From Planktothrix sp. UBA8402 (lineage in GTDB: Bacteria; Cyanobacteriota; Cyanobacteriia; Cyanobacteriales; Microcoleaceae), in the NCBI GenBank assembly GCA_003456035.1, contig DMPJ01000077.1, positions 1 to 6,421 on the forward strand: 6,421 nt of DNA. The letters are read 5' to 3'. Shown one piece after another: positions 1 through 6,421 of this stretch; the first letter of the stretch is position 1; each line of letters opens with the position of its first letter. Under the pieces are notes generated by a model. It saw only the letters and a program-made list of their open reading frames with translations. It did no database searches and had not been told where the DNA came from. Made by a program: the position numbers and the translations under genes.

Positions 1-963
1 AAAGGTTTCAATTTGACGTAATTTTTCATATAATTCTCGTTCTTGGGGAGTAATATTTTTAGGGATAACTACTTGAATTTCGATTAATTGATCTCCCCGT
101 TCTCCTTCAATATTCGGATAACCTTTATTGGCTAATCGTAACCGTTGACCCGATACAACCCCCGCAGGTAAACGCATTTTAACTAAACCATCAAGAGTAG
201 GAACATCAACGTCTCCTCCTAATACCGCTTCTGTGGGAGTGACTGGAATTTGACAATAAATTTCCGATTTTTCTACTCTAAAAAAGGGATGGGGAGTAAT
301 ATTAATTTTTAAGAATAAATCTCCTCCATTAATTCCTTGATTTCTCAACCGGATTTGTTGACCTTTAACCATTCCTGGCGGTAAATCCACTTCTAAAGAC
401 CGTCCATCTTCTAAACGAATCCTTTCTGTTCCTCCAGCATAAGCTTTTTCTAAAGGTAAGGTTAATCGCGCCTCAATATCCCGTTTTGTTTCCTTGGGAG
501 TGGGTTTATAAACTGCTTTTGTCCGAGGGGAATTATAGGGGTCAGCCGCCGTCATTTGAGGTGCTTTCGGGTCAACAGTTCGCACTTCTCGCCGCCGTCC
601 TAATAATTGATCAATGAAGGTATCAAAATCAGAAAAATCCCCATAATCTACGTCTTCCGTTTGAGAAATTGTTCGGCGACTTCCCCAATTTTTGATTCCT
701 GAAAACGCATTTTTTTGCCAATCTTGAAACCCTTTCTGTTTCCAAAATTGACTATAATTATCATATTCTAATCGTTTTTCAGGGTCAGATAAAATATTAT
801 AAGCTTCTCCAATATCTTTAAAGGTTTCTTCTGCTTCCTTATCCCCTGGATTTAAGTCGGGGTGATATTGTCTAGCGAGTCGTCGATAGACTTTCTTAAT
901 TTCATCAACTGACGCCTCACGGGAAACCCCTAAAATTTGATAATAATTACGAAAATTTTGCAT
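1..963 (-). CDS. dnaJ: DnaJ, class B J-domain co-chaperone (C-terminus cut by window edge)
   Basis: J-protein that stimulates DnaK ATPase activity and delivers unfolded clients to it. I translated 321 codons from the ATG at 963 to the window edge with no stop. The J-domain spans residues 5-70 (starting [13 protein letters not shown]), with the essential HPD at 34-36 and the helix IV region ending [10 protein letters not shown] linker of about 90 residues follows, rich in aromatic and acidic residues rather than a classical Gly/Phe stretch. Two C-terminal beta-domains follow, with [19 protein letters not shown] and [19 protein letters not shown] as the repeated substrate-binding folds. There are no CxxCxGxG zinc-finger repeats, so it is class B (CbpA-like). 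The last visible residues ([15 protein letters not shown]) are typical of the end of the family, so only a few residues are probably missing. It lies 65 bp behind dnaK on the same strand, the arrangement of cyanobacterial dnaK3-dnaJ3 pairs. No clear Shine-Dalgarno precedes the start. Identity as DnaJ is secure; the DnaJ3 subtype is inferred from context. Confidence 0.95.
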   Translation of the reverse strand, partial: MQNFRNYYQILGVSREASVDEIKKVYRRLARQYHPDLNPGDKEAEETFKDIGEAYNILSDPEKRLEYDNYSQFWKQKGFQDWQKNAFSGIKNWGSRRTISQTEDVDYGDFSDFDTFIDQLLGRRREVRTVDPKAPQMTAADPYNSPRTKAVYKPTPKETKRDIEARLTLPLEKAYAGGTERIRLEDGRSLEVDLPPGMVKGQQIRLRNQGINGGDLFLKINITPHPFFRVEKSEIYCQIPVTPTEAVLGGDVDVPTLDGLVKMRLPAGVVSGQRLRLANKGYPNIEGERGDQLIEIQVVIPKNITPQERELYEKLRQIETF

Positions 964-988
964 TATGTTAAATTTAGGTTAAATTAGC

Positions 989-1021
989 AGAAACCGGGTT
1001 TCTTTTAGAAACCCGGTTTCT
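989..1021. repeat. Perfect 15-bp inverted repeat (hairpin) between dnaK and dnaJ
   Basis: The left arm is AGAAACCGGGTTTCT (989-1003), the loop TTT (1004-1006), and the right arm AGAAACCCGGTTTCT (1007-1021); the arms are perfectly complementary. Each arm is also a near-palindrome by itself (7-bp half-arms AGAAACC/GGTTTCT around one central base), so the element is a tandem double palindrome. In the dnaK-dnaJ transcript it forms a strong stem with an AAA loop just after the dnaK stop codon. No U-run follows on that strand, so it is not a canonical intrinsic terminator. It could be an RNA processing or stability element tuning dnaJ relative to dnaK, or a dispersed cyanobacterial repeat. On the plus strand a short T-run (1026-1030) follows, but no plus-strand gene ends here. 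Confidence 0.9.
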
Positions 1022-1028
1022 AGGATTT

Positions 1029-3053
1029 TTACAACCAATCATCATCATCATCCCAATTATCCGTTTGAGTGGGGCGACGAGAGCGAGTTGTACCCCCGCC
1101 TAAACTACTACCATTGTTACTGCGTTGGTCATAACGGGGATAACTGCGAGTCTGAGGTTCATAGGGATCAACACGACGTTTTTCACCGGAAAAAGTTCGC
1201 CGAATTGAACCAAATAAATCATCTTCATCGTCTTCGGTTGCAAAGGCTGAAACTTCCCGATTTAACTCATATAAAGCATCCTGTAAATCCACACTAATTT
1301 GATCAATTCCTCGGTCATCATCTCGTTCTAAACTATCTCTTAAAGAGCGAATTAAGGTTTCAATTCTTGACCGTTGACGTTGAGCAAATTGCATTCCATA
1401 ATCTAACGCTACTTCCCTTAATTGTCGTTCTGCTTGATAGGTTAATGCTTGGGCGCGATTCCGTTTTTCGACTTTTTCCCGTTGTAAACGGTCAACTTCG
1501 GCATACTTTTCCGCATCCTTAATCATGCGATTAACTTCTTCTTGAGATAGGGTAGAAGCACCTTGAATAATTACACTTTGTTCCCGTCCTGTGGTTTTAT
1601 CTAAAGCGGTGACTTGTAAAATTCCATTTGCATCAATATCAAGCGCCACTTGAACTTGCGGAACTCCCCTCGGTGCCGGGGGAATTCCAGTTAATTTAAA
1701 CCGTCCTAAAGATTTATTATCAACGGCTAATTCTCGTTCTCCTTGTAAGATATGAACTTCTACCAAAGTTTGGTTATTTTCGGAAGTTGAAAAAATATCA
1801 GAACGCCTTACGGGAATTGTGGTATTACGGGGAATTAATTTTTTCATCACTCCCCCAATAGTTTCTAATCCTAACGATAACGGAGTCACATCTAATAATA
1901 ACACATCTCGCACATCTCCGGCTAAAATTCCGGCTTGAATTGCCGCACCAACAGCCACAACTTCATCAGGATTAACCCCTTGATTTGGTTCCAAATCAAT
2001 TAAACTTCTAACTAATTGTTGCACCATTGGCATTCGAGTTGAACCGCCGACTAAAATGACATCATCAATATCATTAGAGGTTAATCCAGCATCGGCTAAA
2101 GCCTGTTTTACCGGACGGCGTAACCGTTGAATTAAATCCCCACATAACCCCTCAAATTCCCCTCTGGTTAAGCGGATTTCTAGGTGTTTAGGGCCATCTT
2201 CTGTCGCGGCAATAAAGGGTAAATTAATATCAGTAACTCCCACCCCAGAAAGCTCGATTTTAGCTTTTTCAGAGGCTTCTGTTAAGCGTTGTAAAGATTG
2301 GCGATCGCGTCTTAAATCCACCGCTTCTTCTGATAGAAATTTCTCCGCTAACCAATCCACAATTTTCTGATCAAAATCCGTTCCTCCTAGTTGCGTATCT
2401 CCACAGGTAGATTTAACTTCAAATACCCCTTCCCCGACCTCTAAAATTGAGACATCAAAGGTACCTCCCCCCAAATCAAACACTAAAATAGTGCCATAAT
2501 CTCGCCGTTCCAAACCATAAGCTAAAGAAGCAGCAGTGGGTTCATTTAATATGCGTTTAACGTCTAATCCCGCAATGCGTCCGGCGTCTCTGGTAGCTTG
2601 TCTTTGAGAATCATTAAAATAGGCAGGAACCGTAATTACAGCCCCGGTAATTTCTTCTCCTAAATAACGAGTAGCTTCTTCGACTAATTTTTTTAATATC
2701 ATTGCCGAAATTTCTTCCGGGGCAAAATCCTTATTAACTCTGGGACATTTGATTCTAATATTATCAGTTTCATCCCGTCGCATCGTGTAGGGAACTCGTT
2801 TAGAGGCGACGGTGAGATCAGAATAGCGACAACCCATCAGGCGTTTTACCCCATAAAAGGTATTTTGGGGGTTCAAAACCGCCTGTCGTCTAGCCATCTG
2901 TCCCACGATGCGTTCTCCTTCCTTGGTAAACCCAACGACGGAGGGGGTGGTTCGCATCCCTTCAGAGTTAGCAATCACAACGGGTTTACCGCCCTCCATG
3001 ACCGCAACCACAGAGTTCGTTGTTCCCAAGTCAATGCCGACTACTTTGCCCAT
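1029..3053 (-). CDS. dnaK3: DnaK/Hsp70 molecular chaperone, DnaK3-like
   Basis: ATP-dependent Hsp70 chaperone. Counting from the preferred start (674 aa), the nucleotide-binding domain is residues 1-383, with Hsp70 signatures IDLGTTNS at 7-14, [14 protein letters not shown] at 191-204 and [15 protein letters not shown] at 332-346. The interdomain linker [11 protein letters not shown] is at 384-394, the substrate-binding beta-domain about 395-505 and the helical lid about 506-600. The tail, 601-674, is charged and low-complexity and ends NWDDDDDWL, with no EEVD. That tail type, the [11 protein letters not shown] segment at 614-624 and the downstream dnaJ recall cyanobacterial DnaK3, which is reported to associate with thylakoid membranes; from memory this tail is shorter than in Synechocystis DnaK3. 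I prefer the ATG at 3053 to the in-frame ATG at 3074: the family begins [10 protein letters not shown], and AAGGAGAT lies just upstream, inside the longer reading. DnaK is certain; the paralogue number is likely but not proven. Confidence 0.95.
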   Translation of the reverse strand: MGKVVGIDLGTTNSVVAVMEGGKPVVIANSEGMRTTPSVVGFTKEGERIVGQMARRQAVLNPQNTFYGVKRLMGCRYSDLTVASKRVPYTMRRDETDNIRIKCPRVNKDFAPEEISAMILKKLVEEATRYLGEEITGAVITVPAYFNDSQRQATRDAGRIAGLDVKRILNEPTAASLAYGLERRDYGTILVFDLGGGTFDVSILEVGEGVFEVKSTCGDTQLGGTDFDQKIVDWLAEKFLSEEAVDLRRDRQSLQRLTEASEKAKIELSGVGVTDINLPFIAATEDGPKHLEIRLTRGEFEGLCGDLIQRLRRPVKQALADAGLTSNDIDDVILVGGSTRMPMVQQLVRSLIDLEPNQGVNPDEVVAVGAAIQAGILAGDVRDVLLLDVTPLSLGLETIGGVMKKLIPRNTTIPVRRSDIFSTSENNQTLVEVHILQGERELAVDNKSLGRFKLTGIPPAPRGVPQVQVALDIDANGILQVTALDKTTGREQSVIIQGASTLSQEEVNRMIKDAEKYAEVDRLQREKVEKRNRAQALTYQAERQLREVALDYGMQFAQRQRSRIETLIRSLRDSLERDDDRGIDQISVDLQDALYELNREVSAFATEDDEDDLFGSIRRTFSGEKRRVDPYEPQTRSYPRYDQRSNNGSSLGGGTTRSRRPTQTDNWDDDDDWL
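2301..2308. repeat. HIP1 octamer GCGATCGC
   Basis: Exact copy of the highly iterated palindrome HIP1, which is over-represented in many cyanobacterial genomes; here it lies inside the dnaK coding region. It supports the cyanobacterial assignment. Confidence 0.85.
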
Positions 3054-3062
3054 GCGTTGCTT

Positions 3063-3070
3063 ATCTCCTT
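3063..3070 (-). promoter_or_regulatory. dnaK ribosome binding site that decides the start
   Basis: The minus strand reads AAGGAGAT, with AGGAG ending 11 nt before the ATG at 3053. No comparable purine run precedes the alternative ATG at 3074, and this site would be coding if that upstream start were used. It therefore favours the 674-residue product. Confidence 0.75.
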
Positions 3071-3098
3071 CCATAAGGTTTCTGGCTAGATCAATCCT

Positions 3099-3126
3099 AT
3101 TGTATCGTGTTGTTACGCAGTGTAAC
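3099..3126 (-). promoter_or_regulatory. Candidate dnaK promoter
   Basis: On the minus strand, a -10-like TACAAT (3104-3099) lies 16 nt downstream of GTTACA (3126-3121), which matches the -35 consensus at 4 of 6 positions. Predicted transcription would begin near 3091-3092, giving a leader of about 40 nt before the ATG at 3053. I see no CIRCE operator (TTAGCACTC-N9-GAGTGCTAA), so HrcA control is not indicated here. Assigned by eye only. Confidence 0.45.
3109..3126 (-). promoter_or_regulatory. Degenerate HLR1-like (RpaB) site upstream of dnaK
   Basis: The minus strand reads GTTACACT-GC-GTAACAAC. The HLR1 consensus is two copies of (G/T)TTACA(T/A)(T/A) separated by 2 nt. This site fits 13 of 16 defined positions (7/8 and 6/8) with the correct 10-bp period, and it overlaps the candidate -35 element. 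RpaB bound there would be expected to repress. It is weaker than the crtP site, so binding is uncertain. Confidence 0.35.
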
Positions 3127-3185
3127 GTCTGACCCCTGCGGTTAACCCCCAGGCGTAATATTTTCGCAAGTATTGAAAAGATTAC

Positions 3186-3190
3186 GGGAG
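3186..3190 (+). promoter_or_regulatory. Ribosome binding site of the antidote-like gene
   Basis: GGGAG lies 6 nt before the ATG at 3197, which is good Shine-Dalgarno spacing. It selects that ATG over the in-frame TTG at 3173, which lacks such a motif. Confidence 0.65.
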
Positions 3191-3196
3191 TTAACC

Positions 3197-3529
3197 ATGC
3201 AGACGGGAATTAAAAGTTTAAGTTACCATGATTTTTTAATTGAAAGTCTTAAATACCCTGAAGAAGCAGCCGGGTATTTAGAGGCAATTATGGCAGAAAA
3301 AGATCCTGAACCTTTATTATTGAAACAGGCTTTGGCAAATGTAGCAGAAGCATTAGGGGAAGGCAAACTGTCTCAAGAACAACTTAATCAACATTTAGAA
3401 GCATTAGAACAGTTATTATCAATTGAAGGAAGTCGAGAAATTTATTTATTAGGGTTGTGGTTAAATACGTTCGGGTTAAAATTAACAGTAACAGTTAAAA
3501 ATGAAACAGTTTGTCCACCAAAGCCTTGA
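3197..3529 (+). CDS. Solitary addiction-module antidote-like protein (HigA/COG3636 type)
   Basis: A 110-residue, mostly helical, probably cytoplasmic protein with no signal peptide or membrane segment. Residues 9-37 ([20 protein letters not shown] onward to AEKDPEP) and the end [20 protein letters not shown] resemble the 'probable addiction module antidote protein' family, whose members start with a DPEEAAAYLEAALEEGDPE-like segment and carry a helix-turn-helix DNA-binding core. The central part (about 47-80, with [17 protein letters not shown]) sits where that helix-turn-helix should be but looks divergent, so DNA binding is uncertain. The usual HigB/RelE-type toxin partner is absent on either side: upstream lies the divergent dnaK, downstream a separate RHH/PIN pair. 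The fitA-like promoter begins inside its last codons. The start is the ATG with GGGAG 6 nt ahead. Family assignment comes from recalled sequence similarity and is moderate. Confidence 0.6.
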   Translation: MQTGIKSLSYHDFLIESLKYPEEAAGYLEAIMAEKDPEPLLLKQALANVAEALGEGKLSQEQLNQHLEALEQLLSIEGSREIYLLGLWLNTFGLKLTVTVKNETVCPPKP

Positions 3530-3555
3530 CTAATCAGCAATCATTAAGTTATAAT
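3526..3555 (+). promoter_or_regulatory. Near-consensus sigma-70-type promoter of the toxin-antitoxin pair
   Basis: TTGACT (3526-3531) and a perfect TATAAT (3550-3555) are separated by 18 nt, matching the housekeeping consensus at 11 of 12 positions. The -35 overlaps the TGA stop (3527-3529) of the antidote-like gene. Initiation near 3562 gives a leader of about 22 nt to the ATG at 3584, with no Shine-Dalgarno. A start at the TTG at 3566 would lie almost on the transcription start, which argues against it. Confidence 0.75.
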
Positions 3556-3559
3556 TAAT

Positions 3560-3585
3560 ATAGTTTTGATCATTAAATTAACTAT
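3560..3585. promoter_or_regulatory. Possible antitoxin operator (inverted repeat)
   Basis: ATAGTT (3560-3565) and AACTAT (3580-3585) form a 6-bp inverted repeat with a 14-nt gap, running from the predicted transcription start to the start codon of the RHH antitoxin. RHH antitoxins usually repress their own promoter through palindromes placed here. In AT-rich DNA a 6-bp repeat can arise by chance, so this is tentative. Confidence 0.25.
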
Positions 3586-3847
3586 GACAAATATCACAAT
3601 TCAAAACGTTGATGATGACCTAAAAAATCGCCTGCAAAAGCGAGCCGAATATTATGGTCGTTCCCTCGAAGAAGAAGCTAAAGAAATTCTCCGTGCTGTC
3701 TTGACAGAAAACCGTCTCGAACCCTTAAATCTTGTCTTAGCAATTGAACGACGATTTGCCCATTTTGGCGATTTTGAACTTCCAACGATTACGAGGGAAC
3801 CCTTACGCGAACCTCCTAACTTTGAAGATTTATATGATCGTCCTTGA
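3584..3847 (+). CDS. FitA/VapB-type ribbon-helix-helix antitoxin
   Basis: An 87-residue antitoxin. Residues 1-42 (starting MTNITIQNVDDDLKNRLQKR, then AEYYGRSLEEEAKEILRAVL) form a typical ribbon-helix-helix: the ITIQNV beta-strand pairs between two chains and contacts DNA, followed by two helices. The GRSLEEEAKEILR segment is characteristic of the FitA/StbC group. The C-terminal half (about 50-87, ending REPPNFEDLYDRP) should wrap around and block the PIN-domain active site of the partner. The gene overlaps the toxin by 14 nt, so translation is probably coupled and antitoxin is made first. Together they would repress their own promoter, a known property of this family. The ATG at 3584 is chosen because the family begins with a short MxxITIRN-like stretch and because the upstream TTG lies almost at the predicted transcription start. 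Confidence 0.88.
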   Translation: MTNITIQNVDDDLKNRLQKRAEYYGRSLEEEAKEILRAVLTENRLEPLNLVLAIERRFAHFGDFELPTITREPLREPPNFEDLYDRP

Positions 3848-4256
3848 TACGAATGTAGTGTCCGAAGTGATGCACTCCAAAGGCTCGTTAGTGGTTCGTC
3901 AATGGGTCGCAGCACAACCCATAACCAATCTTTTTACCACAACCATTACTCAAGCTGAGATTCTTTATGGGATTGCTTTGTTACCCTCTGGAAAACGCCA
4001 AACAGAACTTAGTAAATCGGCTGAATTGATGTTTGCTGAAGATTTTGCCGGGCGGATTTTAGCGTTTGATGAAACAGCAGCAATTGCTTTTGCTAGAATT
4101 GCCACCGAAAGAAGACGAATGGGTAAACCCATCTCCCAAGCTGATGCTCAAATAGCCAGCATTTGTTATACTCACCAAGCGACTCTTGCGACTCGAAATG
4201 TTTCTGATTTTGAAGGCTGTGGTCTGACAATTATTAATCCTTGGAAATCCGACTAA
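3834..4256 (+). CDS. FitB/VapC-type PIN-domain RNase toxin
   Basis: A 140-residue PIN-domain endoribonuclease, the toxin of a type II pair; VapC-family enzymes cut RNA, often tRNA or rRNA, with Mg2+ or Mn2+. All expected acidic residues are present: D5 in MIVLDTNVVSE, E42 in TTTITQAEILYGI, D104 in PISQADAQIAS, and N122/D125 in LATRNVSDFEG. The closing segment GLTIINPW is usual for FitB-like proteins. Nothing is truncated, so the enzyme looks active. The ATG at 3834 lies inside the last codons of the antitoxin gene. The reading frame stays open 30 codons further upstream, but the PIN fold starts with MIVLDTN, so the extension is rejected. The target RNA cannot be told from sequence. Confidence 0.92.
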   Translation: MIVLDTNVVSEVMHSKGSLVVRQWVAAQPITNLFTTTITQAEILYGIALLPSGKRQTELSKSAELMFAEDFAGRILAFDETAAIAFARIATERRRMGKPISQADAQIASICYTHQATLATRNVSDFEGCGLTIINPWKSD

Positions 4257-4380
4257 ACTCACAGAAGACCAAAATTTTTCTAATTTTGTCAAACATCATC
4301 AACATTAATCTTACCGTCCCCCTATCGTTACTGACACCTTCCTCCCAGACCTCCTCGCAGGATTTTTGATCTGGTTTGGT

Positions 4381-4408
4381 TTGAATGTAACAAGATGTAA
4401 CGTATAAT
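4381..4408 (+). promoter_or_regulatory. Candidate crtP promoter
   Basis: TTGAAT (4381-4386) and a perfect TATAAT (4403-4408), spaced 16 nt, lie 40 nt before the crtP start. Initiation near 4415 would leave a leader of about 33 nt. The HLR1-like element fills the space between the two hexamers, so a bound regulator would compete directly with RNA polymerase. Confidence 0.65.
4384..4401 (-). promoter_or_regulatory. HLR1 element (RpaB binding site) in the crtP promoter
   Basis: The minus strand reads GTTACATC-TT-GTTACATT: two direct repeats one helical turn apart. The known HLR1 consensus, (G/T)TTACA(T/A)(T/A)-N2-(G/T)TTACA(T/A)(T/A), is matched at 15 of 16 defined positions. The site sits between -35 and -10. 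From what is known of RpaB, sites overlapping the core promoter give repression in low light and release in high light, which would induce carotenoid synthesis under light stress. The motif is seen directly; regulation is inferred. Confidence 0.65.
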
Positions 4409-4423
4409 CAGAAAAAACATTAA

Positions 4424-6421
<1,998 letters not shown>

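Noticed and set aside
2865..3132. Two overlapping plus-strand reading frames opposite the start of dnaK
   Set aside because: They lie antisense to conserved Hsp70 sequence and the products resemble nothing known; shadows of dnaK.
3054..3196. CIRCE/HrcA operator upstream of dnaK
   Set aside because: No TTAGCACTC-N9-GAGTGCTAA or recognisable half-site is present on either strand.
3140..3196. Repeated GTTAACC (3141-3147 and 3190-3196) and palindrome GGTTAACC upstream of the antidote-like gene
   Set aside because: Short motifs 49 bp apart, one beside the ribosome binding site; not distinguishable from chance as an operator.
3744..3833. 30-codon N-terminal extension of the PIN toxin
   Set aside because: It lies out of frame inside the antitoxin gene, and the PIN fold begins at MIVLDTN; the ATG at 3834 is the natural start.
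3652..3915. Minus-strand reading frame across the antitoxin/toxin junction
   Set aside because: Antisense to two well-supported overlapping genes, with no recognisable protein features; a shadow.
4270..4288. AT-rich inverted repeat CAAAATT-N5-AATTTTG after the PIN toxin gene, possible terminator
   Set aside because: Only 7 bp, almost entirely A/T, and no T-run follows; too weak to call as a terminator.
4384..4410. NtcA site (GTA-N8-TAC) near the crtP -10
   Set aside because: The GTA triplets are followed at the right distance by TAA or TCA, not TAC; the repeats fit HLR1 far better.

Overview
The window looks like a cyanobacterial chromosome. The evidence is a plant-type phytoene desaturase gene (crtP) directly followed by phytoene synthase (crtB), a DnaK with the acidic, EEVD-less tail of the cyanobacterial DnaK3 type next to a zinc-finger-less DnaJ, two HIP1 octamers (GCGATCGC), and a good match to the cyanobacterial HLR1 element upstream of crtP. 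The moderately AT-rich base composition and the AGAAACC(C/G)GGTTTCT repeat would fit a filamentous Oscillatoriales-type genome, but the genus is a guess.

Layout. The left half (1-3053, minus strand) is a chaperone pair: dnaK (DnaK3-like, 674 aa from the preferred start) followed 65 bp later by dnaJ (class B J-protein, its last residues lying beyond position 1). The 65-bp gap holds a perfect 15-bp inverted repeat with a 3-nt loop. A 143-bp divergent region (3054-3196) separates dnaK from the plus-strand genes. The middle (3197-4256) is a small toxin-antitoxin island: a solitary HigA-type antidote-like gene with no visible toxin partner, then a FitA/VapB-type ribbon-helix-helix antitoxin and a FitB/VapC-type PIN-domain RNase that overlap by 14 nt. 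The pair has its own near-consensus promoter, which overlaps the stop codon of the preceding gene. The right part (4448-6421) is the carotenoid operon crtP-crtB, overlapping by 17 nt, with crtB cut by the window edge.

How it fits together. CrtB makes phytoene from two geranylgeranyl diphosphates and CrtP desaturates it to zeta-carotene, so the right-hand operon holds the first two committed steps of carotenoid synthesis. DnaK3/DnaJ3-type pairs are known in cyanobacteria as chaperones linked to thylakoid membranes. The crtP promoter carries a 15/16 match to HLR1, the binding site of the light- and redox-stress regulator RpaB, and the dnaK upstream region carries a weaker 13/16 version. The two flanking operons may therefore share high-light regulation; this is inference. 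I see no large undescribed system. The points most worth checking are the HLR1-like sites, the double-palindrome hairpin between dnaK and dnaJ, and the unpaired antidote gene.

The other gene-free stretch, 4257-4380, shows nothing beyond a weak AT-rich inverted repeat.
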